From Chitinophagaceae bacterium (GTDB lineage: Bacteria; Bacteroidota; Bacteroidia; Chitinophagales; Chitinophagaceae), in NCBI GenBank assembly GCA_016710935.1, contig JADJTY010000012.1, positions 620,001 to 684,000 of the forward strand: 64,000 nt of DNA, read 5' to 3'. Under the pieces are notes generated by a model. It was not told the origin of the DNA. It did not search any database and saw only the letters and a program-made list of their open reading frames with translations. Positions 25,959 to 35,161 of this stretch are shown here, piece by piece. Each line of letters begins with the position of its first letter. Position 1 is the stretch's first letter. A program made the position numbers and the translations under genes.

Positions 25959-26877
25959 TTTTTTCACGGCTGCGCTTGAGGCTGTAATTTACCAGGAAGA
26001 CACCAGCCAGTGTTACAATAGCTCCCCACAAAATATACATGGTAAGTTTTTCGTGCAACACAATGGCCGCTGTTACCATGGCCACCAGCGGGTTGATGTA
26101 GGCATACAGCGAAGAAATAGCCGCAGGCAATTTTTTCATGGAATAAATAAATGCAATGAACGCCAGCAACGAACCGGCCAGTACCAGGTAAGTGATAGCG
26201 CCCCAGGCTGTAGCAGAAATGCTTATAAATGGAATCGTTGGCTGAGTGGTTTCGGCTACAATAAATAAAATGAATGCGCCAATCAACATTTGCCAACCGG
26301 TAGCGTAATAAGGGTTGAGTTTGGTTTTATTTCGCACAATAACAATGGTGCCTACACTCCAGCTTAGCATGGCAATAACTGATAAAGCCACACCAAAAAT
26401 AAATCCTTCGGGGTGATGTTGAAATGCGTTTTCATAAAACACAATGCCAATACCGGTTATACCGAGCAAGAGGCCTATAAAAGTAAGTATGGTCATGTTG
26501 CGGCTTTTAAAAAAAACCATTTCAATGATCACCACACTCAGCGGGTATAAAGCACCCACCAATGCACTTAAACCGGTAGGTATAAAATTTAAGCTCCAGG
26601 TGCTTAAACCATTTGCCAGTACAAACATCAGCAAGGCCATGATCAGCAGCCATAAAAATTCTTTACGTGTAGGTAAAGCTAATTTTCTATACAGCATGAA
26701 AAAAAGTACAAAACAAATACCTCCAAAAAACTGCCGTATATAAGCCATCTGCAAAGCAGGCATTTCAGCAACACCAATTTTGCTGGCCACCCAGGTGGTT
26801 CCCCAAACAATACTGGTAATTGCCAAAGCCAGGTACCCTCCTGCTTTACCCTTTGGCAAATTTTTGCTGCTGATCAT
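25936..26877 (-). CDS. EamA/DMT family transporter
   Basis: 313 residues with about ten hydrophobic helices and two EamA repeats. The first begins ALAITSIVWGTTWVASKIG; the second covers IFGVALSVIAMLSWSVGTIVIVRN to the end. The family exports amino acids, nucleosides or other metabolites; the substrate cannot be told. It begins 14 bp after the purH stop codon on the same strand and may share its transcript. Confidence 0.88.
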   Translation of the reverse strand: MISSKNLPKGKAGGYLALAITSIVWGTTWVASKIGVAEMPALQMAYIRQFFGGICFVLFFMLYRKLALPTRKEFLWLLIMALLMFVLANGLSTWSLNFIPTGLSALVGALYPLSVVIIEMVFFKSRNMTILTFIGLLLGITGIGIVFYENAFQHHPEGFIFGVALSVIAMLSWSVGTIVIVRNKTKLNPYYATGWQMLIGAFILFIVAETTQPTIPFISISATAWGAITYLVLAGSLLAFIAFIYSMKKLPAAISSLYAYINPLVAMVTAAIVLHEKLTMYILWGAIVTLAGVFLVNYSLKRSREKIIAEPEQ

Positions 26878-26891
26878 TTTTAAGAATGTGG

Positions 26892-28451
26892 TTAATGTTT
26901 AAAATGCCGGAGCCCGGTAATCACCATGGCCAGGCCATTTGCTTTGCAGTATTCAATTGAATCCTTATCACGTATAGAACCGCCCGGCTGTATAAATGAT
27001 GCGATACCGGAAGCATGTGCAATTTTAACGCAGTCATCAAAAGGGAAGAAAGCATCGCTTGCCAATGCAGCACCAGTCAGATCAAAATCAAATTGCTTTG
27101 CCTTTTCTATTGACTGACGCAGGGAATCAATTCGGGATGTTTGTCCGCAACCTTTACCAATCAATTGTTTATTTTTTACCAATGCAATGGCATTGCTCTT
27201 TAAATGTTTGCAAATAATATTGGCAAAGATCAGGTCTTCTTTTTCTGCTGCTGTGGTTTCTCTGCCCCCCTCTTCTTTCCAGTCGGTGTAATTACCCTGG
27301 TCGTTTTGTTGTGTAAGTATGCCGTTTAAAACAGATTTATACTGATGCGAAGCAGCAAGTGTTGTTTTTTGCTGTAACAGGATACGGTTCTTTTTTGTTT
27401 TCAGAATTTCTAAGGCAGCTGCATCATAAGATGTTGCAATCAATACTTCAAAAAATATTTCGTTGATGGCATTGGCTGTTGCTACATCAACCATAGCATT
27501 GCAAACCAATACGCCTCCAAATGCACTCTCCGGATCGCCGGCCAGTGCTGCATCCCAGCTTTCCTTTACGGTAGCCCTTGATGCAATACCGCAAACATTA
27601 GTATGTTTAATGATGGCAAAAGTAACCTCCCCTAAATCCCCTCCAAAAGAGGGGACTTGAGCACTCTGCTTATTTGAAGTCCTTTCGAATTCACCGATGA
27701 TCTGTACAGCTGCATCCACATCAACCAGGTTATTATACGATAATTCTTTACCATTCAGTTTGTCAAATATTTCATTGGTATTACCATAAAACACGCCCTG
27801 CTGATGAGGGTTTTCGCCGTAGCGTAAAACTGTTTTCTCTTTGTTAAATGGATTTATAAAATCTGACTGGTTAAAATAATTAGAGATGGCCATGTCATAA
27901 CCGGTGCACACATCAAATGCTTTAATGGCAAACATGCGGCGTTGAACAAGGGTTGTTTCTCCTTGTTGTTCTTTTAAAATTCCTTCAAGCAATGCATAAT
28001 CCTGTTTGGCAGCAACCACCACTACTGAGGTATGGTTTTTTGCAGCAGCACGTATCATGGATGGACCGCCAATATCAATTTTTTCAATGATCAGTTTTTC
28101 ATCCGAGGTTGATGCTACCGTTTCTTCAAAAGGATAAAGATCAACTATTACCAAATCAATTTCCGGGATATTGTATTGCTTCATTTCAGCAACGTGTTCT
28201 GCATCTTCCCTTTTACCCAATATTCCTCCAAATACAGACGGGTGTAAGGTTTTAACCCTGCCACCCAAAATAGAAGGATAAGTTGTAAGCGATTCAACCG
28301 GTACACAGGGAATATTTAATGCTTCAATAAATTTTTGTGTACCACCTGTTGAGTAAATGGTAATGCCCAGCCCGTGTAACTGCTGCACAATGTTTTCCAA
28401 TCCATCTTTGTAAAAAACTGAAATGAGGGCCGACTGAATTTTTTTCTGCAT
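26892..28451 (-). CDS. purH: Bifunctional AICAR transformylase / IMP cyclohydrolase
   Basis: Catalyses the last two steps of IMP synthesis. The 519-residue protein has the MGS-like cyclohydrolase start (ALISVFYKDGLENIVQQLHGLG, STGGTQKFIE, GRVKTLHPSVFGGIL) and the transformylase motifs KHTNVCGIA and SDAFFPFDDCVKIAHASGI, with the C-terminal IQPGGSIRDKDSI. About 16 residues (KQSAQVPSFGGDLGEV, near 264-279), just before FAIIKHTN, come from a palindromic repeat, making it slightly longer than usual. The insertion sits beside the conserved transformylase KHTN segment, so an effect on activity is possible. Confidence 0.95.
   Translation of the reverse strand: MQKKIQSALISVFYKDGLENIVQQLHGLGITIYSTGGTQKFIEALNIPCVPVESLTTYPSILGGRVKTLHPSVFGGILGKREDAEHVAEMKQYNIPEIDLVIVDLYPFEETVASTSDEKLIIEKIDIGGPSMIRAAAKNHTSVVVVAAKQDYALLEGILKEQQGETTLVQRRMFAIKAFDVCTGYDMAISNYFNQSDFINPFNKEKTVLRYGENPHQQGVFYGNTNEIFDKLNGKELSYNNLVDVDAAVQIIGEFERTSNKQSAQVPSFGGDLGEVTFAIIKHTNVCGIASRATVKESWDAALAGDPESAFGGVLVCNAMVDVATANAINEIFFEVLIATSYDAAALEILKTKKNRILLQQKTTLAASHQYKSVLNGILTQQNDQGNYTDWKEEGGRETTAAEKEDLIFANIICKHLKSNAIALVKNKQLIGKGCGQTSRIDSLRQSIEKAKQFDFDLTGAALASDAFFPFDDCVKIAHASGIASFIQPGGSIRDKDSIEYCKANGLAMVITGLRHFKH
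27624..27670 (-). repeat. Palindromic G/C-run element (family A), in frame in purH
   Basis: The reverse strand begins AGCAGAGTGCTCAAG, has CCCCTC/GAGGGG arms around TTTTG, then ATTTAGGGGAGGTT. The AGCAGAGT head is shared with the copies in acs and at 4225. It is translated in a different frame from those and contains no stop. Confidence 0.75.
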
Positions 28452-28510
28452 TTGCTTTGATTAAAGTGGCTGCATTAGAAATGAGCAGCAATAAGTATAT
28501 AATTTCGCCG

Positions 28511-28518
28511 CAAATTTA
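28511..28518 (-). promoter_or_regulatory. -7 promoter element (TAAATTTG) for purH
   Basis: An exact TAnnTTTG match on the reverse strand, 60 bp upstream of the purH ATG. A TTG lies upstream at 28535-28537, but the 16-nt spacing is shorter than usual. Confidence 0.4.
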
Positions 28519-28615
28519 CAGATTTAAACTGTAGCAAATGTGTGCGTGTACTTTAATTATACCAAATAAAGTCTATTCTTCTATTTATAGAGACTACAAA
28601 AACATCATACGCTTA

Positions 28616-28655
28616 AGCTCCCCTCTCCAGAAGGGAGAGGGGCTGGGGGTGAGGT
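28616..28655. repeat. Palindromic G/C-run element, intergenic copy
   Basis: CCCCTCTCC, a short AGAA loop and GGGAGAGGGG, then CTGGGGGTGAGG. It resembles family A without the AGCAGAGT head. It lies 8 bp after the OmpA stop codon and may form the 3' end of that transcript. Confidence 0.65.
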
Positions 28656-28662
28656 CAATAGG

Positions 28663-29178
28663 TTATTTAATAAAAGGCATCTCTGGCTTTTCTTCAGCAG
28701 GAGGTTTTCTGTAGCCGTTTAAACGTATTTCGGCCCGGGCATTTTTTAGAATTTGCTGCGGATTTTTTGCAGCATTGGCCGGCCGGGATATACCATAACT
28801 ATTTACTTCCAGTATTCTTGCACTGTTGACCTGGCGTGAGAGCAGGTAATTCTTAACTATACCGGCTCTTTCTTTGGCAAGGCGCTGGCATAATGCGTAC
28901 GACCCTTCGGCCAGGTTTGCGTGGCCATCAATAGAAATGGTTAGCTCAGGATTATCTCTCAATAATTTGCTCACACTATCCAGCACTTTATAAGTATTCG
29001 ATGTTAAGCCCCAGTCCCCAATTGCAAATGGTACAGCTATAGCTCCAGAATCGGGACAACCTTCAAAATCACTCAACCCAAAAACATCAGGGCACTTATC
29101 TTCATCATCGGCAATCCCATCTTCATCTTTATCAAAAAATTCTTTCTTTTTGGGCGGCGGTGGATATACCAGCCGCAA
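28663..29178 (-). CDS. OmpA-family protein, C-terminal part (after an in-frame stop)
   Basis: Contains thrombospondin-type-3-like acidic repeats (DKDEDGIADDEDKCPD) and an OmpA/MotB peptidoglycan-binding domain: ISIDGHANLAEG, LAKERAGIVKNYLLSR, INSYG-type ending and ARAEIRLNGYRK. The same frame is open from 29289 down to this point and reads on directly from the preceding part, so both belong to one gene with a TGA at 29290-29292. The first usable start in this part is a TTG at 29178. Confidence 0.75.
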   Translation of the reverse strand: MRLVYPPPPKKKEFFDKDEDGIADDEDKCPDVFGLSDFEGCPDSGAIAVPFAIGDWGLTSNTYKVLDSVSKLLRDNPELTISIDGHANLAEGSYALCQRLAKERAGIVKNYLLSRQVNSARILEVNSYGISRPANAAKNPQQILKNARAEIRLNGYRKPPAEEKPEMPFIK

Positions 29179-29289
29179 CTCGGCCCGGCAATTTACCCAA
29201 AGCCCGTTTTTATCTTTATTTACATATTTCTGGCGGGTTTTACCCCAGGCTTTTATTTGGTTGATCCTGGTCAGGGCAACCCCTCTTCC

Positions 29290-29637
29290 TCAAACATACG
29301 TCTCAATAAATAAGGCCCGGTTTAAAGAGAGATAATAACAAACTGTATCTGAGCCTTCGTCTTTATAGGCATAACCATCTATGGAGAGGGTGATATTGGT
29401 ATCGAGTAGTAAAATATGTATAATACTATCCAACGTTTCAAGTGTGTATTTATGGAACAGGGCAGATTGTTTATACTCAAACCTGATCACAATGGTATCA
29501 ATACGCTGCGGTGGGGGTTGAAAATATTGATCAACAGCTTTGGTTCGATGGTCGAATTCATCAGCAGGTGCTCCGGCAAAAACGGAAAAACCCGTGCTTA
29601 AAAAAAGCAGTACTACAAGGTGCCGGAATTTGGTCAT
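29290..29637 (-). CDS. OmpA-family protein, N-terminal part (ends at an in-frame TGA)
   Basis: A signal peptide (MTKFRHLVVLLFLSTGFSVFAG) is followed by a first OmpA-like module (VIRFEYKQSALFHKYTLETLDSII, LSIDGYAYKDEGS, YLSLNRALFIETYV). The chain is cut at TGA (29290-29292). Reading through it gives GRGVALTRINQIKAWG, exactly what an OmpA module needs next (Y-V-x-G-R-G-V-x-x-x-R-I). A single-base change of a CGA- or GGA-type codon would explain it. Confidence 0.75.
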   Translation of the reverse strand: MTKFRHLVVLLFLSTGFSVFAGAPADEFDHRTKAVDQYFQPPPQRIDTIVIRFEYKQSALFHKYTLETLDSIIHILLLDTNITLSIDGYAYKDEGSDTVCYYLSLNRALFIETYV

Positions 29638-29720
29638 CCCTGCAAATTTAATGGTATTGTAAATCTAATCACGACAGGCAAAAATAGATAATATATAAAA
29701 CTTCAGCTCTAAAACGAAAG

Positions 29721-29972
29721 TTATATGCCAATATTGTAGATGAATGCACCCGCGTCGGGTATTGAATAGAAAGGCAGGTTCAAGGATTTACATTCTTTTT
29801 TCCATTTTTCTATTTTCCAGGACGGGTTGCTGGCGTCAAAAACTATTTGTTTGCAGTTAAAAGTTCTTGCAAGGCTATTAATATCGAGCCTGGGGTTTTT
29901 TGAAATGATGAGTAGGTCCAGGTTAATTTTTTCAGCAACGGGATCAAAGATCATCGCTTTATCGGCTATCAT
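29721..29972 (-). CDS. ComEC C-terminal fragment, split off by a frameshift
   Basis: 83 residues, MIADKAMIFDPVAEKINLDLL..., matching the last part of the ComEC metallo-beta-lactamase-like domain in Bacteroidota. It is one base out of frame with the main part. The change lies in a seven-T run (29975-29981); eight would join the two through IIIKKIMIADKA. Confidence 0.7.
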   Translation of the reverse strand: MIADKAMIFDPVAEKINLDLLIISKNPRLDINSLARTFNCKQIVFDASNPSWKIEKWKKECKSLNLPFYSIPDAGAFIYNIGI

Positions 29973-31837
29973 TATTTTTTTATTATTGAACTGGTAAAAA
30001 TTCCCTGTTTAAAAACACCATCCATCGAATCTGTTCTCATATTAAGCTGGTGGGTAATTCTGCCGGGTTTTAAATGAAAGTTCTGCAGCAAGCCTTCTTG
30101 CAACAGTATACTATCGCCAATGAATTGATAGCTGTTGCCGTTTATAAAATCAATGGCTTTATGCTGGGGCACATGATAAACAACTAATTTTTGCTGTTTG
30201 CTGTGCTGCCAATTATTATAGGCGCCTTGCAAAACAAAAGCGGTCATTACATACAAACCCATCCAAAAATATTTTTTGTTTTGCAGCATTAACCATGCAC
30301 TAAAAGATATTAGTATGATATACAGCAACCCTGTAGATAAAACCGTGGCCGGAATATTTTCCCACACGGCAAAAGACAGATCATTGATCCACAAAATTAT
30401 CCTGTTCATCACCCAAACCAGGCCTGTAACCAGTTTACCCAGCCCGATACTCACAAATGGAATCCATGATAATATGATTAAAGCAATTTCGGCATATAAA
30501 ATAACAGCAGATAGTGGTACCGCAATGAGGTTAGATATTAAAAACAAATTGGGAAACTGGTGAAAATAGTAAATACAAACCGGGAAAGTAAGCAATTGCG
30601 CCGCTGTTGATACGGATATGAGTTGCCAGGTTTTATCAACCCATTTATTTTTTATGTAGAAGCAATTATACAGGGGTTTTTGAAAAATAACGATACCCAA
30701 AACAGCCAGGTAAGATAATTGAAAGCCCACGGCCCACAAATAATAGGGGTTGTAGCAAAGCAAAAGAAATGCCGATGCCGCCAGCGAATTATAAATGGAT
30801 GCCTGTTTGAACCAGGTTTTACCTACAGCGATAAACGAGAACATAACGGCTGCACGCAATACTGATGGCGATGCCCCGGTAAGTATAGAGAATAGCCAAA
30901 GGCAGCTTAAGATCAAAACCAGTTGTAGCCATTTTGATCTATTGATGAACGGAATTTTGCCGAATACCCAAACCAACAATACATAAATTAATGCCAGGTG
31001 CATACCCGATATGGCAATGATATGCACCACGCCGGTATTGCTGTAAGCCTGTACCAGGTCTTTATCCAGGTCGTTGGTATAGCCGATCAGTAATGCTTCT
31101 GCAATGCCCAGTTCATCCCGATAGCTATCGGGACCGCTGTGTATTGATTTTCGCAAAACACCCAACACATATTCCCTGGCAGAAAAAATAAGTTGCCGAA
31201 ACCCGTTCTTCGAACTATCATTTAATAGCCGCCAATTTTTTTCTTTTAAAAACACATGGTGAAAAATGCCATGGAAAGCAGCATGTCGCTGGTAATTAAA
31301 AGCGCCCGGGTTGCCGGAATTTTTAATCGCCTGCAGGTTTTTGCGTATGATTATTCTGTCGCCATATGACAGGTTGGTTTTAATACTGTCCTTAGAAAAA
31401 TACAATAACAGTTTTCCTTCTGCTGCAATTGTTTTACCATCCTGCACCACAGCTTCTACATAACCATCGGCTTTAAAAGATTTATTTTTTTCTACCAGTG
31501 GCTCATCAATCCGCACAACGAGGTAGCTGCCTTCTTTGTAATAATTACCATACCAGTTGTCATTACGTCTTACATCTTTTTGACAGGTAAGCCAGGCACC
31601 TAAGGCAACAAAAAACAATTGAATGATAAACCCCTGCAGCGGCTGGATCTTAAAGCGTAGCGCAATGGGCAATAATAAAAACAACAAAAAAGCTATGCCG
31701 AAAGAGATGAATGCTGTTACAATAAAATGCAAAGGAATTTGAAGATACCATTGTAATACAATGCCCGCAATCAAAGGCAGCAACATCCTGATGAAAGGCG
31801 CTTTTTTCCATATGGGTATGGCATAGGGGCGGAACAT
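29972..31837 (-). CDS. comEC: ComEC/Rec2-type DNA uptake channel protein, main part
   Basis: About 621 residues from the ATG at 31837; a TTG at 31906 would add 23 residues. Several N-terminal helices, a soluble OB-like DUF4131 region (about 110-210), then the competence domain with IAEALLIGYTNDLDKDLVQAYSNTGVVHIIAISGMHLALIY and many more helices. ComEC is the inner-membrane channel for incoming single-stranded DNA in natural transformation. The protein ends early after a frameshift, with the rest in the fragment downstream. Residues near 235 (SGPDSYRDE) include codons of an 18-bp palindrome. Confidence 0.88.
   Translation of the reverse strand: MFRPYAIPIWKKAPFIRMLLPLIAGIVLQWYLQIPLHFIVTAFISFGIAFLLFLLLPIALRFKIQPLQGFIIQLFFVALGAWLTCQKDVRRNDNWYGNYYKEGSYLVVRIDEPLVEKNKSFKADGYVEAVVQDGKTIAAEGKLLLYFSKDSIKTNLSYGDRIIIRKNLQAIKNSGNPGAFNYQRHAAFHGIFHHVFLKEKNWRLLNDSSKNGFRQLIFSAREYVLGVLRKSIHSGPDSYRDELGIAEALLIGYTNDLDKDLVQAYSNTGVVHIIAISGMHLALIYVLLVWVFGKIPFINRSKWLQLVLILSCLWLFSILTGASPSVLRAAVMFSFIAVGKTWFKQASIYNSLAASAFLLLCYNPYYLWAVGFQLSYLAVLGIVIFQKPLYNCFYIKNKWVDKTWQLISVSTAAQLLTFPVCIYYFHQFPNLFLISNLIAVPLSAVILYAEIALIILSWIPFVSIGLGKLVTGLVWVMNRIILWINDLSFAVWENIPATVLSTGLLYIILISFSAWLMLQNKKYFWMGLYVMTAFVLQGAYNNWQHSKQQKLVVYHVPQHKAIDFINGNSYQFIGDSILLQEGLLQNFHLKPGRITHQLNMRTDSMDGVFKQGIFTSSIIKK
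31116..31133. repeat. Palindrome TCCCGATAGCTATCGGGA (family B), in frame in comEC
   Basis: A perfect 18-bp palindrome that encodes part of SGPDSYRDEL in the comEC reading frame. Confidence 0.8.
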
Positions 31838-31915
31838 AGGACAAAATAGAAAAACCTTTTGAAAAATCAAACAAGGGGCTGCCAGGGCAGGTATAATATT
31901 ATTCAAAACGCCTTA

Positions 31916-34900
31916 TCACTGAGGACCGATGGCAATGATATTAATGGTAAAGTTTGGAGAAACACCGCTTGATCTTGGATTATAAACATACAAGGTGGCG
32001 CCTGTTGTACTGGTACCAAAAATGGTCATCACTACTTCTGCCCAGCCACCGGAACCACCGGTAACATTGCCCACAAAAGCTTCGGGAGCCGCACCAAAGG
32101 GTTCTGGCCAGGTTATAGCAAAGGTTTTTGTTTCACCGGCTAAAAATGCAGTGTTTATAGTAACCGGTGTACTTTGCTTTTTGGATTGCGTACCATCTAT
32201 GTTGCGGATAATACCCTTTCCGTTTTGTACGGTAAGGTTGTTTTTTACATCCACCAGGCCGGCATTGGTAATTATTGCCCGTACAGCATTGTTGGTTACA
32301 AGGGAAAAAGGGTGATTGGTAGATGTACCGATATATGGACCAGACCCTCCCCCATCATTACTTAAGCGTATAATCTTGCTGTTAGTGGTATCTTCTAAAA
32401 TCAGTTGGTTTGTTCCGCCACTTCCGGAAATGTATACATGGGCGGATGGTGTTAACTCCCCGATACCTATATTGCCATTTTGCAAAACAGTCATTGCATT
32501 GCTACGTGCATTATCAGCCGTACCATTACCCACCTGGAAGATTCGGTTAAGACTATTGATTGCTTCAGGATCGGCAGCATTTGTACTGTCATTATATATC
32601 CCGGTTGCAAATCCTGCATAAGATTTCGATTTTATGAATGCCCCGCTAGATGAGGAAGATATGCCTGAGGATCTTGTTTGCTCTCCCATTGATGTAGAAT
32701 AGGCACCAAAAGCAAATGTGTTGAATCCCATAGCTGTGGAACGAAAGCCCCATGCTCCCGTCATATATCCCATGGCTACAGAATACAAACCAATAGCTGC
32801 TGAGCCGAATCCCACGGCCATTGAACCGGCACCGGAAGCTAATGTGTTTTCTCCAAATGCTACAGAATTTGGTCCAATATTAGCATTGTCCCATTGCGTA
32901 CCAAATATAGATCCGGCACGCAAAGCAGCTTTGTCTGGTATCCACATCATTCTGGTACCCGCTCCGCTTACCGGGGTACTTCCAATAGTGCTGTCAAATA
33001 ATACGGCGCCTTTTTTTACATGCAGCAATGCTTGCGGATTGGTTGTTCCAATACCCACATTACCATTTTGCAAAACAGTCATAGCATTGCTGCGTGCATT
33101 ATCTGCTGTACCATTGCCAATTTGAAAAATGCGATTTAGTGGATTTGAACTCGTTGCACTGGCAGCGTTCGCTGTATCATTAAAAATACCTGTTACAAAA
33201 CCCCCATAATGTTTTGCCTTATTTTGATAACCGGTGGCAGTTGCATAATTGCCGGAGGTTATTACGTTTATACCTAACGTAGTTGAATAATCGCCCGATG
33301 CAGTTGAATTTATACCGAAAGCATTTGAATTTTGCCCATTGGCATTTACACCAATACCTGATGCATAAGAAATATTTCCATTGGCAAAAGAGTTATTACC
33401 AAATGCAACTGCACTGCTACCAATGGCCTGTACATTCCTGCCTACTGCAACCGCATAGGCATTCGCTACTGCATTGTTACCAACAGCTACAGATACCTGC
33501 TCATTGGCTATAGACTGGTAACCTACGGCTAAAGAATAATACCCGTTATTAACACGGCTTTCGTAACCAATTACTGTGGATGCCTCGATGGCATTTAAGT
33601 TTAACCTGCTCCCCAAAGCTATATTATTCATTCCGCCAAAAACTGTATTGGAAGAACCGATTATTGTTGAGGAATCTGAGGTTAAAACGGAAGAAGCTCC
33701 AATAACATTACTGTAATTGCCGGCAGCAGTTACATCATAACCAATAGCGGTGCTGCTTATGCCGGAAGCTATTGTGTTTCTACCTGATGAAAAAGAGTAA
33801 ATACCCATATTGGGTTCATCCCATTGCGACCCGTTTACATAACCTACCCTGAATGCAGCCTTATCCGGATACCACATCAATCTCCGGCCGGCACCCGACA
33901 CGGGTGGGGTAGCTGGTATTGCAGGTATATCGTTATTGGCAGAAAATAAAACAGCACTATCCGTAACATGCAAACGCGCCAGGGGCAAAACAGTTCCAAT
34001 ACCGGTATGGCCATTTTGCAAAACCGTTACTGCATTTCCTCTTACAGAGAGATCGGTGCCGTTACCAATTTGAAACAGCCGGTTGTTAGCATTGATAGCC
34101 GTTGCATTGGGAGCATCAGCAGTATCATTAAAAATTCCTATTACTGTACCTGCGTAAGATTTAGATACTGTGTTATATCCTGCACTCAAAGCATTTTCGC
34201 CTGAGGCCTTTGTATTATTACCTAAAGCTGTTGCGTAATTTCCATTTGCAGTGCTGTAATTACCTGCCACCGTAGAATAATTGCCGGAAGCCGTTGAATA
34301 GTTCCCCAGCACCCTTGCATAACTCCCGCTTGCTGTAACCGAATTACCTAGCGCCGAAGAAGTATATCCTGATGCTGTTGAACTGCTGCCCATAGCGAAT
34401 GAATAATCGCCCGAGGCAGTTGCACCTCCAAAAGCCATGGCAAAAATGCCCAATGCCCTTGTTTCATAGCCCAAAGCTGCGGAGCCCACTCCCGATGCAA
34501 TGGTATTTAAACCTGCTGCAAAAGAGTAAGAACCTATGTTAGCCTGGTCCCATTGATTACCATCCACGTAACCTGCCCTGAAAGCAGATTTTCCAGGATA
34601 CCACATCATTCTTCTCCCGGCACCTGATATTGGTGCTGATCCTATCGGAGTAACCAGCGGAGCAGAGAATAAAACCGCACTATCTGCCACATGCAATCCT
34701 GCTACAGGATTATTTACACCAATACCCACATTGCCTGAATTGCTATTGTAAATATGATTGCCGTTTTGCAGCCACAAATTATTGGTTGATGTTGTTACAG
34801 AAACCCATACGCTGCCGTTATAATAATAAAATCCCGGCGTATTGTCTGTTTGATAGATCAATAAGCCGGTTGCCGGAGCAGCAATAGCATTGCGGTTTAT

Positions 34901-35065
34901 CATGGTCATTCTTGGTATCAACATTCCTTTGGCTGTACTCTTTACATCAAGTATTGCACTTGCATTAGCAGAACTTCCATCTGTATTGATAGAAAAAGAT
35001 TGTGCAGTAACAGGCAGATAATAAAAAAAGATGGCAAATGTTGTCAGCAGATATTTTCTTTTCAT
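31916..35065 (-). CDS. Secreted protein with YadA-like head repeats in three large modules
   Basis: About 1049 residues from the ATG at 35065, where a signal peptide begins (MKRKYLLTTFAIFFYYLPVTAQ). Three modules start with VGIGVNNPVAGLHV, TGIGTVLPLARLHV and VGIGTTNPQALLHV, each followed by SGAGRRMMWYP-like text and then many 14-residue YadA-head-type repeats (xAxGxxSxAxGxxSxA). Each ends in NDTADAxxA...NRLFQIGNGT...AVTVLQNG. The C-terminal 100 residues look like a beta-sandwich or tail-fibre type domain. There is no YadA membrane anchor and no T9SS sorting domain, so how it is anchored is unclear. It follows the response regulator gene on the same strand. Confidence 0.8.
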   Translation of the reverse strand: MKRKYLLTTFAIFFYYLPVTAQSFSINTDGSSANASAILDVKSTAKGMLIPRMTMINRNAIAAPATGLLIYQTDNTPGFYYYNGSVWVSVTTSTNNLWLQNGNHIYNSNSGNVGIGVNNPVAGLHVADSAVLFSAPLVTPIGSAPISGAGRRMMWYPGKSAFRAGYVDGNQWDQANIGSYSFAAGLNTIASGVGSAALGYETRALGIFAMAFGGATASGDYSFAMGSSSTASGYTSSALGNSVTASGSYARVLGNYSTASGNYSTVAGNYSTANGNYATALGNNTKASGENALSAGYNTVSKSYAGTVIGIFNDTADAPNATAINANNRLFQIGNGTDLSVRGNAVTVLQNGHTGIGTVLPLARLHVTDSAVLFSANNDIPAIPATPPVSGAGRRLMWYPDKAAFRVGYVNGSQWDEPNMGIYSFSSGRNTIASGISSTAIGYDVTAAGNYSNVIGASSVLTSDSSTIIGSSNTVFGGMNNIALGSRLNLNAIEASTVIGYESRVNNGYYSLAVGYQSIANEQVSVAVGNNAVANAYAVAVGRNVQAIGSSAVAFGNNSFANGNISYASGIGVNANGQNSNAFGINSTASGDYSTTLGINVITSGNYATATGYQNKAKHYGGFVTGIFNDTANAASATSSNPLNRIFQIGNGTADNARSNAMTVLQNGNVGIGTTNPQALLHVKKGAVLFDSTIGSTPVSGAGTRMMWIPDKAALRAGSIFGTQWDNANIGPNSVAFGENTLASGAGSMAVGFGSAAIGLYSVAMGYMTGAWGFRSTAMGFNTFAFGAYSTSMGEQTRSSGISSSSSGAFIKSKSYAGFATGIYNDSTNAADPEAINSLNRIFQVGNGTADNARSNAMTVLQNGNIGIGELTPSAHVYISGSGGTNQLILEDTTNSKIIRLSNDGGGSGPYIGTSTNHPFSLVTNNAVRAIITNAGLVDVKNNLTVQNGKGIIRNIDGTQSKKQSTPVTINTAFLAGETKTFAITWPEPFGAAPEAFVGNVTGGSGGWAEVVMTIFGTSTTGATLYVYNPRSSGVSPNFTINIIAIGPQ

Positions 35066-35161
35066 GGCAGCTCTTTTAGCATACCAAATATGACAAGAAA
35101 AGTGTTTGATCGCTATCGCCAAAACGTGGTATGCTTCAACAGGCCTGAAAATGACAAAAAG

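Noticed and set aside
31916..35065. Full trimeric autotransporter
   Set aside because: YadA-like head repeats are present, but no stalk and no C-terminal YadA membrane anchor.
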